This document shows positions 1-8,158 of a stretch of DNA of 22,373 bases, piece after piece. The DNA comes from a virus. Position 1 is the first letter of the stretch. Each line of letters starts with the position of its first letter. The DNA lies in IMG/VR virus record IMGVR_UViG_3300021197_001429, positions 1 through 22,373 of that record; one strand, 5' to 3'. A program made the position numbers and the translations under genes. The notes under the pieces are model-generated. The model saw only the letters and a program-made list of their open reading frames with translations. It had not been told where the DNA came from and searched no databases.

Positions 1-8
1 CCACGCAC

Positions 9-33
9 GAAAGCCTCCCGTTAAAGAGAGGCT
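9..33 (-). terminator. Intrinsic terminator after the leftmost gene
   Basis: On the minus strand an 8-bp stem (AGCCTCTC with GGGAGGCT, one U-G pair) closes a 6-nt loop and is followed by TTTCG. It lies about 20 nt beyond the stop codon of the small virion-like gene at 56-421, so it probably ends the window's last transcript. The U-tract is short, which lowers certainty. Confidence 0.6.
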
Positions 34-55
34 CTTGTGATTAATAAATGCTAAA

Positions 56-421
56 TTAGCTAGTGACGTAGCGCGCGAGTACATCGTTACTGGGTGATGT
101 TGTATTGGCTTCGGCGGCGCCGGTTACACACCAATGACTAAATCCGGCCGAAAACGCGATCCCTGTTGGAAATACATAGCTCATTTTGGTGGACGCAGGT
201 ACCATTAAAACAAGGTTTGCTGCAGTAGTTCCACCAGTAGCGTTTGTTGAGTCTGCCATTTTAAAATAAACGATACTGGAGTTGGCTGTATTATCTACCT
301 CAACCATGTAAAGTGTTCCGGTTGTTCCGGTTGTATTATCAGCAGCGGTGCTGGTAACGTCAGTATCGTTGACGAGGCGTGAACCGATAGGGTTTGATTG
401 ATTGGTAACTGTGACAGCCAT
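56..421 (-). CDS. Small virion-like protein downstream of the capsid gene
   Basis: A 121-aa protein of unknown family. It is rich in Thr, Ser, Ala, Asn and Val, has one Cys, and lacks a signal peptide or membrane helix. Its composition suggests a compact beta-sandwich like small capsid or fibre decoration proteins. The ATG at 421 has a good ribosome binding site (AAAGGAG) about 9 nt upstream. The gene follows the major capsid gene but is separated from it by a strong terminator, and it has its own promoter-like element at 448-457, so it may be expressed at a level independent of the capsid protein. I see no similarity to T4 Soc, Hoc or gp24. A capsid decoration role is inferred only from position and composition. 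Confidence 0.85.
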   Translation of the reverse strand: MAVTVTNQSNPIGSRLVNDTDVTSTAADNTTGTTGTLYMVEVDNTANSSIVYFKMADSTNATGGTTAANLVLMVPASTKMSYVFPTGIAFSAGFSHWCVTGAAEANTTSPSNDVLARYVTS

Positions 422-447
422 GTTTGAGGGCTCCTTTTGAATGCTAT

Positions 448-457
448 AATATATAGT
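448..457 (-). promoter_or_regulatory. Candidate late promoter element (ACTATATATT)
   Basis: The minus strand reads ACTATATATT 27-36 nt upstream of the ATG at 421 and just downstream of the terminator at 467-499. It matches the AT-rich element seen upstream of three other genes here (3575-3584, 6135-6144, 10162-10171). A promoter between terminator and gene is needed if the terminator is efficient. No convincing -35 box is visible, as expected for T4-type late promoters. Confidence 0.45.
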
Positions 458-466
458 CTGCTAAAA

Positions 467-499
467 GCAAAAAACCCGCCCTCCGAAGAGAGCGGGTTT
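467..499 (-). terminator. Strong intrinsic terminator after the major capsid gene
   Basis: On the minus strand a 12-bp stem (AAACCCGC, a U-G pair, then CTC/GAG) is capped by a UUCG tetraloop in the stable C(UUCG)G context and followed by a run of six T. It lies about 20 nt after the capsid stop codon. The T-run lies on the minus-strand 3' side, matching the gene direction. Confidence 0.92.
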
Positions 500-520
500 C
501 TTTTAAGGAATTACTAGTGT

Positions 521-2332
521 TTAGCTAGTAGCGCCTGCCTCACCAAGGAGTCCACGGACGATAACAAGACCGTACATATCGGGACGTACCATCTTCTTGG
601 CGTAACGTGTCATCACGCCCTTACGAGGCACGAAGTCCTCTGGTCCAAAGATGGTTGGTGTGGTTTGCAGTGGGACGTATGGGGCGTACACGTATCCGCT
701 TTCAAGGAAAGAGGATCCGCGGCGACCAATAAGGATCACGTTGCGGAGGAAGTAAGGATCAACAATAACGTCGAACTTCTTGCTCAGCGAACCAACATTC
801 ACTGCACCGACAGAACCGGTCTCATCGTCATGTGTGACGGAAGCACGGAAGCCAGCAGTAAACTCAAGGATGTTGGCAACTTCAGGTCCGCAGACGATAA
901 AGTTAGCACCACCACGCAGAGTCTTGCGGTGAATTTGTGCAGAAACATCATTGATTGTCTCAATGAGTGTCTCGTACCACTCGGAAACAGTACCGGTGAA
1001 GTCGGGAGCAGCAGAAGCAGCACCGATCTCAGTACCAGTTGCCTTGTTAAGGAACAGGCCAGGGGAGCGCGACCAGTAATAGGTAGCAGCCTTAGCACCG
1101 TTCACCAAGTCACCGAGAATCTCACGATCGATTTCAAGAGCAACTTGCTCAGAGAGAATCGAAGTAAGCTCAACCTCAGCATCAAGGTTGTGGTAGGCGT
1201 TAAGGTCTTGACCTAACTCCGGTGTCCACTTAGCCTTAAGCTTCTTGGTTTGAGCGGTGACAGCCACAGAGTCGACCTTGATGTCGATTTCTGGGATGGC
1301 AGCATTGCCTTCAAGGCCCCATGCAGTAGCACCCTCGATAGCACCGAGAGGACCAGCAGCTTGGAATCTATCAACGATAGCACCAGACAGGCAGAGACCA
1401 TCAGTGGTCAGAGCAGCCGAGTTGCCTTGTGCAACAGTAGTCAAGAAGTACAAGTTAACATATGTTACACCGTCTCCAGCAGACGTGCTCAAGTTCGTCA
1501 GGCGACGAAGTTGATTCGTGTCTGCTTCCACAGGCGCACCATCAAGAGTTGCAGCGTAGTCCAGTGAACGAATACTTGCAGAGAGTGTCGACAAGTTATC
1601 GAAGTCAAAGGTTCCAACAGTCGGAGCAGAAGCAGAAAGCTTCGCCTTGTTGATGGAAACGCGAACAACCCAAGTAGCAGTAGCTGTACTAGAGGAAAGT
1701 GCGAGAACATCCGGATCGAACGAAACGTGCTTCTTTTGAAGCTCGGACGAACCAGTGATACCCCAGACTTGAGAGAAACCATCACCAACGTGGAAAGACG
1801 CAGATGGAGATGCATAAGCATAACCACGAGCACCGACTGTACGTGCACCACCGAGGTCGCCCTCAAGGTTGCCGAGTAGGTCGACACCACCAGTAATCTG
1901 CATACCAACCTCGTCACCACCGTAAATCGATTTTCCGGCGGGGTTACCAAATCTTCCGTCGGCTTGTCCGTTCGCAACACCAGCAATATCCGGTGAGAAC
2001 GTAAAGTCGAGGAAGAAGATGAGTCCACTTGGCAGACTCATGGGCTGAACACTAACGAGATCGTTTGCGATCAGTCCTGCGAAAACACGACGAACGATGG
2101 GGAAGGCGACGGCAGCAAAGCCCTCAACATCACCAGCACTCATGCTGCTGCTCTCACGAAGAAGCTCTTTAGCTTGGTTTTCTAACAACCTTGCCATTGA
2201 GTTCTTTTTACGATCATTTCCAAGTCCTTCGAGAAGACCTGTGCGCTCCCACTTTGATAACAAAGCGTGACCTTCGGCGCGCATATCACGGTTAACAACA
2301 CCTTCGGTTAACCTTTCTACTATTCCAGCCAT
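521..2332 (-). CDS. 23: Major capsid protein, T4 gp23 type
   Basis: A 603-aa homologue of the T4 gp23 capsid protein, which forms the hexamers of the head. The N-terminus (residues 23-60) resembles the gp23 delta region: SKWE..LLEG, then ARLLENQAKELLRE. Next comes the family core VFAGLIANDLVSVQPMS.PSGLIF (about 83-107). Around 345-405 lies the motif IDIKVDSVAV...KKLKAKWTPELGQDL..YHNLDAEVELTSIL, the counterpart of T4's SRQLKA..S.ELAQDL..VHGMDAD.EL. The protein is about 80 aa longer than T4 gp23 (521 aa), with extra beta-rich, Ser/Thr-rich sequence in the middle. A probable gp21-type cleavage site is LLRE/S at residue 60. The start at 2332 has AGGAGGT 8 nt upstream. It follows the scaffold gene by 33 nt, the T4 order 22-23. 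Confidence 0.95.
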   Translation of the reverse strand: MAGIVERLTEGVVNRDMRAEGHALLSKWERTGLLEGLGNDRKKNSMARLLENQAKELLRESSSMSAGDVEGFAAVAFPIVRRVFAGLIANDLVSVQPMSLPSGLIFFLDFTFSPDIAGVANGQADGRFGNPAGKSIYGGDEVGMQITGGVDLLGNLEGDLGGARTVGARGYAYASPSASFHVGDGFSQVWGITGSSELQKKHVSFDPDVLALSSSTATATWVVRVSINKAKLSASAPTVGTFDFDNLSTLSASIRSLDYAATLDGAPVEADTNQLRRLTNLSTSAGDGVTYVNLYFLTTVAQGNSAALTTDGLCLSGAIVDRFQAAGPLGAIEGATAWGLEGNAAIPEIDIKVDSVAVTAQTKKLKAKWTPELGQDLNAYHNLDAEVELTSILSEQVALEIDREILGDLVNGAKAATYYWSRSPGLFLNKATGTEIGAASAAPDFTGTVSEWYETLIETINDVSAQIHRKTLRGGANFIVCGPEVANILEFTAGFRASVTHDDETGSVGAVNVGSLSKKFDVIVDPYFLRNVILIGRRGSSFLESGYVYAPYVPLQTTPTIFGPEDFVPRKGVMTRYAKKMVRPDMYGLVIVRGLLGEAGATS

Positions 2333-2365
2333 TTTAAAATACCTCCTGTTTAATTGTATTTGTAT

Positions 2366-3544
2366 CTATTTGATACCAGCTAGTCTCTTCATCCTCTCTT
2401 GGAGAGGGTCAGAGGGTGTGTTCTCTTGACGAGAAGCACGCATAACAGAGGAACGACGTCCAATAGCTTCGCTCAGTGATTGTGGTCCACGTTTTGGCGT
2501 AGACTCCACTGTGCTCTGAAGCGTATTAAAGATAGTCTTTGCTTCTGTTACTGAACCAGCCTTTGAAATCGCTTCGACAATCTTTTCTTTTTGTCGCTCA
2601 TTCAGGGAGGTATTTCTAAGTACACGGTTCGTATAAAGCAAACGAGCGTTGGAAAGGTTTACAGTTTGTAAGTTTTCCCGTAGCTCATTAAATGCTTGCT
2701 TATATTGTGAGTTTTGCTCATTGGCTTGTTTATTTTCGAAAACTAAGTCTTCATGAGCCTTCTTCAAATCTTTTAAATCTTGTTCGAGGTCGGTAGAGCG
2801 GCGATGTGCTAGCTCTTTCTCCATCTCGTGTTTAACACTGTCAGACGATCTTCCGGCCCAGCCAGAAAGATCCGCGCCCATATCAACGGTAAGTTTTTCC
2901 ATGATGGCGTCTACAAGGGCGTCAGCATCAAGTTCTTCGTTTGTGGCGTTAATCTTATCTCTAACATCTTTAGGAAGAAAATCTGCTTTATTTTTCTTAT
3001 CTTTAGGAGGAGTGCGTGCGGCAACGTCGTCATCGGTGTCGTCTTCCTCTTCTTCATTAAGTTCCTCTTCCATTTGATCCATATCATCTTTGTCTTCTTC
3101 AGCAGTAACTTCACCGGGGCCTCCAGTGATAGCAATCTCCTCAAGTTCTTCTTCATCTTCAGCGAGGATGTTGGTGAGTTCTTCTTCGTTGATCTCAATT
3201 TCTTCCGACTCTTCTAAATCTGCCTCTAATGCAGCGACAGCTTCTTGGAGCGCATCGAGCGAAATGTTTACGGGAATATCTTCACCCTCAGTAGCAATAC
3301 CGGGGGGAACGTCGCCATCTTCCTCATCGAGGTTGTCGGTAGCCGCCAAAGGAATGTTGGGGACGACCTCTTCGGTGGAGCCAGCAGGCTCTTCCATTCC
3401 AAGTTCATCCTGCTCTAATAACTGATTCACAGCTTCGCGGACCTCGTCAGAATATTTCTCGATAATGGTGGTTTCCGCATTTTTGAGTGCGGAGTCGCGA
3501 AGTGCGTTAGCATCCACGATGGCTTCTTTAAGTAAACTAGACAT
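2366..3544 (-). CDS. 22: Prohead core scaffolding protein, T4 gp22 type
   Basis: A 392-aa acidic protein, the likely internal scaffold around which the capsid protein assembles and which the prohead protease degrades. After an N-terminal helix (MSSLLKEAIVDANAL) comes a very acidic Glu/Asp stretch (about residues 45-190), then a coiled coil (about 230-290). A segment reading LNERQKEKIVEAI.KAGSVTEAKTIF resembles the gp22 C-terminal segment LTESQREKVSALVE. Many I/L-x-E sites are present, as expected for a protease substrate. I place the start at the ATG at 3544, with AGGAG 8 nt upstream, rather than the in-frame TTG at 3574. The identification rests mainly on position directly before gp23, acidity and coiled coil. 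The C-terminus ends MKRLAGIK, a tag shared with the 479-aa protein at 10826-12265. Confidence 0.85.
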   Translation of the reverse strand: MSSLLKEAIVDANALRDSALKNAETTIIEKYSDEVREAVNQLLEQDELGMEEPAGSTEEVVPNIPLAATDNLDEEDGDVPPGIATEGEDIPVNISLDALQEAVAALEADLEESEEIEINEEELTNILAEDEEELEEIAITGGPGEVTAEEDKDDMDQMEEELNEEEEDDTDDDVAARTPPKDKKNKADFLPKDVRDKINATNEELDADALVDAIMEKLTVDMGADLSGWAGRSSDSVKHEMEKELAHRRSTDLEQDLKDLKKAHEDLVFENKQANEQNSQYKQAFNELRENLQTVNLSNARLLYTNRVLRNTSLNERQKEKIVEAISKAGSVTEAKTIFNTLQSTVESTPKRGPQSLSEAIGRRSSVMRASRQENTPSDPLQERMKRLAGIK

Positions 3545-3574
3545 GCATTGTGCTCCTAAAAGGCAATTGTACAA

Positions 3575-3584
3575 AATAAATAGT
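3575..3584 (-). promoter_or_regulatory. Candidate late promoter element (ACTATTTATT)
   Basis: The minus strand reads ACTATTTATT 31-40 nt upstream of the scaffold ATG at 3544, in the 75-nt gap after the 830-aa fibre gene. It matches the elements at 448-457, 6135-6144 and 10162-10171 at nearly the same distance from a start codon. It would drive scaffold and capsid genes. Confidence 0.45.
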
Positions 3585-3619
3585 AAGGAGACAACGAAAA
3601 ACCCTTTTTTGTGGGGCGC

Positions 3620-6112
3620 TTAAGTAGTCGTGAAGTCATATTCCCAAATGCAAGTCATGTTGACGCTGCCGACGGCGCTTTGAGGAGTAATTTTGACACC
3701 CACAATGTCGACTGATGCAAAGTGGTTCGAGCCACTTGTCGCAAACGTATAAGCTGTATCGCGCGCTGTCATCGTAGTAGTCACACGCTCAGCAATAGAT
3801 GAAGGACCTGTTGTAAAGTTAGTAACTCCATCGCCTGCTATCATTACATCCATATTAATAGAGCCACTCTGTCCATTGGACGTTCTTACTATCGCTTTGA
3901 CAAGGCGTCCGTTCGCAGGAGCGATATATTGCTGCAAGTAGCCCGGGCTCGTATTTTCTACTGTAGACATGAAGGGTATATAGAATGCAGCTACACCGCT
4001 GTTGGCGAAGTTGTGTACAGTGGCGTGTAATTGTTTTGCTCGAAGACTACCGTTAATGGTTGTCTTTTGATTTTCATCAATAGTAACAGCAGTTGTAAGT
4101 GTCGTGCTGTTTGCAGGGACCGTTCTGATAACAATCTTACCCGGATGAGAGCTACCCCCAATAGGTGTTCCTGCTTGCACATATATATCCGCATGCGATG
4201 CGTATGCAGAGCCATCCCACCCCTTGAAGGAAACCTGAGAGAGAAAGTCGTTTGGCTGGACTTCTGCGGGGGACCCAAAGTCGCCGCGGGATTTTTTAAA
4301 GTCAATATTTGGAGCGTCAGTGCCGTCATTGCTTTGTTGTATAGCAAGGACAGTTCCCCCGCTGGTATCACTTGTTATGTGAGCGATCGCTTGGGGATCT
4401 CCTGTACCTATTCCTACTCGGTTCGTGGAGCCTTTGACAAACAACGTGTGGGTATTTGTATCCCCTTCGACACGGAAGTCAACCAAAGATTCGGAACCCT
4501 CGTTGACAACAACTTCCGGCACAGCGCCGTTAAGTCTGAAGCCTTCTCTGGTTGTTCCGTTGTCATTGACTTTAAATACGATATGCTTGTTGATTGTGTC
4601 GTTTTGAATTAAAATATTGTCCGATGAATTCATCCCAATCTGGCCTAGGCTTGCGCCGGCGCTTGAGCTAAAGTTAATAGTGGGATCAGTATTTCGAATC
4701 ACCACGTTACCGGACATAAATAACTCACTTGAGGTGCCGAGCAATCCAGAACCTGTTACGTAGAACTGCTCCAATGAACTATTGTATAACGAGAGTTTGG
4801 TGCCGGAAAAGCGTAAATTTGCTTCCACATCCGCTGTGGATGCATTGGCGTAGGTTACAAGTCCGTTCGCAGTGGATCCGTTAAAAGAAATTCCGCCACC
4901 ATCACCAACATTGGTTAGCTGGCTTCCATCACCATAAAAATAAGAAGCTGAGACTGATAAGGAACAGCTTAACGGTACTGAAGCTGTCATGGCGCCGCGG
5001 CCACCATCTAAACGCAACATAGTGGTTTGTGCAGCGGCTACTTTCGCACCCAGTATCACATCAGCATTGGAAGTGGTATTGCCAAGAACCATGTCGCTGG
5101 TGGCACCTATCACTTGGAGATATCCCTTAGCGGCGCCACCAATTCCTAAGCGGAAGTAAGCGTTATTGGTTCCGTCAGCAAAAACACTCGCGTCATTACC
5201 CTTAGCATGGATCTCGTATGCAGGAGCGTTAGTATTGACACCCACTGAATTTGATACTACCGCACCAAAACTTGAGGTAAGCTTTTTGGTATAGACGGTG
5301 CCCGAGCCAGATACATCTCCTATAACAGCAAGCTTGCTTCCATCAAACGTGAGGGCTGCTAACCCATTCACTGTCCCGCCGGTAGCGGTGCCGGCGATGA
5401 TGCGATGATTAGCTTGGTTGGTGTATGCTGTAATTGGGCTAAATGTAAGATTGCTTTGCAAATAAGTTGCGAGAGTGCCGACAGTCATGCTGCGGAGCGC
5501 TGGTGCTGCTGGGCTTGCGCCGGCGACGTCTTGCACAAAGAGCTTGTCGCCAGTTGCCAATGACTGGCCGCCATTAGAAATATCGTAGGTCTGGCCGGCA
5601 TCTAACATCAGGGCGGTTGTATTAAGGTTTAAGCCACCGTATGTGTCGAGGTTCGGCTTAACTCCGGTGGCCGTCACGGTGATGCCTGCCCCGCCAGAAA
5701 CAACAAGAGTACCTGAATCACTTTTTACACCATTGCCGAGCACCAGGTTAGATGCACTGATGAAGCCCTGGAATTTATCTGTGCGAATATTCGTAAGGCC
5801 GGCTGCTGATCCTGAATAAAGTGTAGCGCTCAAAAGCCCGCTACCTGCGGCAAATGTAAAATTAGTATTTCCAGCGACACCTGAAGCTCCATCAAAATAT
5901 GTTACCCGAGTGGCGGCGGCGTTTGTGACGCTACTAATAACAGGCGGTGCCAATACTGTACCATTAAGTGTAATTGCGCTTGCAGTTATTCTTTGGAGAA
6001 ATGTTTTCCTACCATCGATGGTTTGGATGGAGTCATCCGTACGTACGGTATTTTCTAGCGATCCGTTTGCGCCGGCGAACTCTACAGTACCGCTTAAAGT
6101 GTTATATGCCAT
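3620..6112 (-). CDS. Large fibre-like virion protein
   Basis: An 830-aa Ser/Thr/Gly/Ala/Asn-rich protein made of short beta-rich repeats, typical of phage fibre or appendage proteins. Recurring units include LTFDGSKLAVIGDVSGSG, LRFSGTKLSLYN, SASYFYGDGSQLTNV and the fibre motif TNRVGIGTGDPQAIAHI (about 610-630), seen in many surface fibres. The last 130 residues form a distinct, less repetitive domain (from about HNFANSGVAAFYIPF). The N-terminus MAYNTLSGTV resembles MAHNSLTGTV of the protein at 8212-8937, suggesting a common attachment segment. The start at 6112 has AAGGGAG about 9 nt upstream. No chaperone or peptidase motif was recognised. Whether it sits on head, neck or tail cannot be told. 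Confidence 0.85.
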   Translation of the reverse strand: MAYNTLSGTVEFAGANGSLENTVRTDDSIQTIDGRKTFLQRITASAITLNGTVLAPPVISSVTNAAATRVTYFDGASGVAGNTNFTFAAGSGLLSATLYSGSAAGLTNIRTDKFQGFISASNLVLGNGVKSDSGTLVVSGGAGITVTATGVKPNLDTYGGLNLNTTALMLDAGQTYDISNGGQSLATGDKLFVQDVAGASPAAPALRSMTVGTLATYLQSNLTFSPITAYTNQANHRIIAGTATGGTVNGLAALTFDGSKLAVIGDVSGSGTVYTKKLTSSFGAVVSNSVGVNTNAPAYEIHAKGNDASVFADGTNNAYFRLGIGGAAKGYLQVIGATSDMVLGNTTSNADVILGAKVAAAQTTMLRLDGGRGAMTASVPLSCSLSVSASYFYGDGSQLTNVGDGGGISFNGSTANGLVTYANASTADVEANLRFSGTKLSLYNSSLEQFYVTGSGLLGTSSELFMSGNVVIRNTDPTINFSSSAGASLGQIGMNSSDNILIQNDTINKHIVFKVNDNGTTREGFRLNGAVPEVVVNEGSESLVDFRVEGDTNTHTLFVKGSTNRVGIGTGDPQAIAHITSDTSGGTVLAIQQSNDGTDAPNIDFKKSRGDFGSPAEVQPNDFLSQVSFKGWDGSAYASHADIYVQAGTPIGGSSHPGKIVIRTVPANSTTLTTAVTIDENQKTTINGSLRAKQLHATVHNFANSGVAAFYIPFMSTVENTSPGYLQQYIAPANGRLVKAIVRTSNGQSGSINMDVMIAGDGVTNFTTGPSSIAERVTTTMTARDTAYTFATSGSNHFASVDIVGVKITPQSAVGSVNMTCIWEYDFTTT

Positions 6113-6134
6113 TAAAGTGTATCTCCCTTAGATC

Positions 6135-6144
6135 TATAAATAGA
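6135..6144 (-). promoter_or_regulatory. Candidate late promoter element (TCTATTTATA)
   Basis: The minus strand reads TCTATTTATA 23-32 nt upstream of the ATG at 6112, between the terminator at 6182-6215 and the fibre gene. The plus strand of the same site holds an exact TATAAATA, the T4 late promoter octamer, pointing away from the gene. The sense-strand reading fits the spacing seen at the three sibling sites. Confidence 0.45.
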
Positions 6145-6181
6145 TAGTTATTTTATTCCCTTCACTCTATAAGTAGTTTAT

Positions 6182-6215
6182 AAAAAAGAGGACGCCCCCC
6201 AAAAGGAGGGCGCCC
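6182..6215 (-). terminator. Strong intrinsic terminator after the 610-aa structural gene
   Basis: On the minus strand an 11-bp GC-rich stem (GGGCGCCCTCC with GGGGGGCGTCC, two G-U pairs) closes a TTTT loop and is followed by TCTTTTTT. It lies 40 nt beyond the stop codon of the gene at 6255-8087 and just before a promoter-like element. Confidence 0.92.
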
Positions 6216-6254
6216 AATATAGAAGAATAATCTTCCGGAGTGCAAAAGCAAATC

Positions 6255-8087
6255 CTAGAAGATAACCCAGCTGTTAGAACCAACGTACATCATCGAAACA
6301 GCACCGCCGTTTGACTCAACCTCGATTTGTTCAGCACCATCGATGCGATGAGCAGCAGAACCCTTGAGGATGATAAGCTCGTTTCCACCAAGGCTTCCTG
6401 GAGCTTTGACTTGTACAACATCACCTTCAGATGGGGCAGCTGGAAGTGTCCAGGTGCGATCTGCGGTAAAGTTGACGTTACCAGCGTTCATACCTTCTGT
6501 AAGGGTTGCGTTTGCATCCCCAACGATTGCAACTGCACCGGCTTGTGTCGAAAGAACACCGTTAGAGGCGGAAAGACCACCACCAGCCATCGCGCTAACA
6601 AGGTCAGCAATGCTTTCTTTCTTAGAGTTGTTACTGTCGTCAGCGTCGATGATAGCGATGCTATCAGCACCAACATTAACAACCGCAGCGGTCAACTCGT
6701 TAAGGTCGAGAGCTAAGACTGCTGAAGCAGCAGACAGACCAACACCAGCGAAAAGAGTAGCGATATCGTCGATAGTCTCTTTCTTTGGAATGTTACTTCC
6801 GTCAGCGTCGATAAGAATCATTGAGTCGCCAGAAGCAATCGAAGCAGCTTGTAAGCTGTTAGGATCGAACTGAAGTTTACCACCAGTAGATGCGAAGCCA
6901 GGCTCCGAAGCGACAAGTGCAGCAGCATAGTCAACGAATGTATCGCGACGTGTAACGGTTCCGTCTGCATCGATGAAAATCAACGAGTCAGCAGCAACGT
7001 TAACGGCAGCTTCGGTAAGCTCTGTCAAGGAGACTGAGAGGACACCAGCGGACGCGGCGAGACCGTCACCGGCAATTGCAGTAGCGTAGTCGGCGAAGCT
7101 TTCCTTCTTCATGAGACCATCGGAATCAAGGAAGTACAAGTCATCGTTAGCGACAGCAGCGGCAGCTGCAGCAACACCAGCAAGTTTAACGGTACCATGT
7201 GAGGTTACGTTGCCGACAACATCTAACGTGCTAGAAGCCGAAAGAGTTGTAGAAGCAACACCAGCAGCATAAGTGGCGAGACCGTGGTAGCGACTGATGC
7301 CAACAACGTCTAACGTACTAGAAGCAGAAAGAGTTGTGAATTGACCAGTAGACTGGGCCGCGGCACCAATAGCAGCACCATCGACAGAGCCACCATTAAT
7401 ATCAGCAGTTGTCACGGTACCAAGATCAGCACAAGTGCGACCAGCAGCTGTCCAGTTAGAACCGAACGAGAAGCTAGAACCGTCAGCAGAAATGCTATCT
7501 AAAGCGATGTCACCAACGTTTGTGATGTTTGCATCGCCCATTGATGCACCAGCGTGAGCAGTCAGCAGACCGAACACACCAGCTGTACCATTGATAACAG
7601 CGTTGTCAGCAATGCTTAAGTCGCCAGAAGCCGAAAGGCTTGTGAATCGACCAGAAGATTGCGCTGCAGCACCAATTGTGGCACCATCGACAGAACCGCC
7701 GTTGATATCAGCAGTGGTGACTGTGCCGAGATCAGCACAAGTGCGGCCGGCTGCAGTCCAGTTAGAACCGAACGAGAAGCTAGTACCATCGGCAGAGATG
7801 CTATCTAAAGCAATGTCGCCAACATTTGTAACGTTTGCATCACCCATTGAGGCGCCAAGCTTGAAGACAGCTGCTCCACTAACGTGTAATTCGTTTTTAA
7901 GTTCTGCGCGCCCTACGACGTTAAGAACAGAAGAACCTGACAACGAAACCGCTGTCAAGTTGCGGTTAGCATCCGAAAGTTGGACGCCCGCTAATTTAAG
8001 AACTCCAGCATCTGTAATATCTAAAGTACCCTCTTGCTCAAGAGTACCAGACATAACACTGGGTCCGAATTGAAATTTATAAGCCAT
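6255..8087 (-). CDS. Repetitive structural protein with two repeat families
   Basis: A 610-aa Ala/Ser/Asp-rich virion-like protein. Residues 79-151 and 181-253 are near-identical copies offset by 102 aa (GDAN.TNVGDIALDSISADG..FSFGSNWTAAGR). Residues about 305-520 hold four tandem units of 51-54 aa, each with DS....IDADG, then KKE....D.A, then G.GLSAS.GVL. The C-terminal 70 residues (TADRTWTLPA...IDGAEQIEVESNGG...YVGSNSWVIF) form a domain shared with the next two upstream structural genes. The gene starts at 8087 with GGAGGG about 9 nt upstream and ends before a strong terminator. It is likely an elongated, multi-domain fibre or surface protein. The exact location on the virion is unknown. Confidence 0.88.
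   Translation of the reverse strand: MAYKFQFGPSVMSGTLEQEGTLDITDAGVLKLAGVQLSDANRNLTAVSLSGSSVLNVVGRAELKNELHVSGAAVFKLGASMGDANVTNVGDIALDSISADGTSFSFGSNWTAAGRTCADLGTVTTADINGGSVDGATIGAAAQSSGRFTSLSASGDLSIADNAVINGTAGVFGLLTAHAGASMGDANITNVGDIALDSISADGSSFSFGSNWTAAGRTCADLGTVTTADINGGSVDGAAIGAAAQSTGQFTTLSASSTLDVVGISRYHGLATYAAGVASTTLSASSTLDVVGNVTSHGTVKLAGVAAAAAAVANDDLYFLDSDGLMKKESFADYATAIAGDGLAASAGVLSVSLTELTEAAVNVAADSLIFIDADGTVTRRDTFVDYAAALVASEPGFASTGGKLQFDPNSLQAASIASGDSMILIDADGSNIPKKETIDDIATLFAGVGLSAASAVLALDLNELTAAVVNVGADSIAIIDADDSNNSKKESIADLVSAMAGGGLSASNGVLSTQAGAVAIVGDANATLTEGMNAGNVNFTADRTWTLPAAPSEGDVVQVKAPGSLGGNELIILKGSAAHRIDGAEQIEVESNGGAVSMMYVGSNSWVIF
6528..7175 (-). repeat. Four tandem 51-54-aa coding repeats
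   Basis: Within the 610-aa protein, the pattern D(S/D)L.F(I/L)D(A/S)DG...KKE(S/T).(A/D)D.A....G.GLSAS.GVLS recurs at residues about 316, 367, 421 and 475. The third unit's repeat spacing is the same as the fourth's (54 aa). The second unit has diverged in its KKE box (RRDT) and in GLSAS (GFAST). Confidence 0.85.
7334..7550 (-). repeat. Direct repeat, copy 1 (306-bp offset)
   Basis: This 217-bp stretch aligns without gaps to 7640-7856. The two share long identical blocks, one exceeding 25 bp around 7457-7484 and 7763-7790, with scattered third-position differences. It encodes residues 181-253 of the 610-aa structural protein. Confidence 0.9.
7640..7856 (-). repeat. Direct repeat, copy 2 (306-bp offset)
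   Basis: Partner of 7334-7550. It encodes residues 79-151 of the 610-aa structural protein, which differ from the other copy mainly by conservative changes (for example ANVTN against ANITN and GRFTS against GQFTT). Confidence 0.9.
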
Positions 8088-8158
8088 GTTTAAAAACCCT
8101 CCATTTTATAGTTTTATAATGGTTATCTGTTTAGGAATACACCTATCCAGATTTGATC

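Noticed and set aside
665-1216. 183-aa open frame on the plus strand within the capsid gene
   Set aside because: It is antisense to a clear gp23 homologue, has no recognisable motif and no fitting ribosome binding site. It is a shadow of the coding frame, as are those at 1250-1567, 2828-3217, 4031-4612, 6364-6873 and 7591-8073.
2366-3574. Upstream TTG start for the scaffold gene (402 aa)
   Set aside because: The extra ten residues include a Cys-rich start and the ribosome binding site AGGAG lies inside that extension, 8 nt before the ATG at 3544.
3595-3620. Terminator after the 830-aa fibre gene
   Set aside because: A T-run (GGGTTTTT) is present on the minus strand, but only about 3 bp of stem (CCC/GGG) can form around an A-rich loop.
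8103-8122. Promoter for the 610-aa gene (ACTATAAAAT or CATTATAAAAC)
   Set aside because: The nearer element abuts the ribosome binding site, so a transcript starting from it would barely include that site. The farther one is a weak match.
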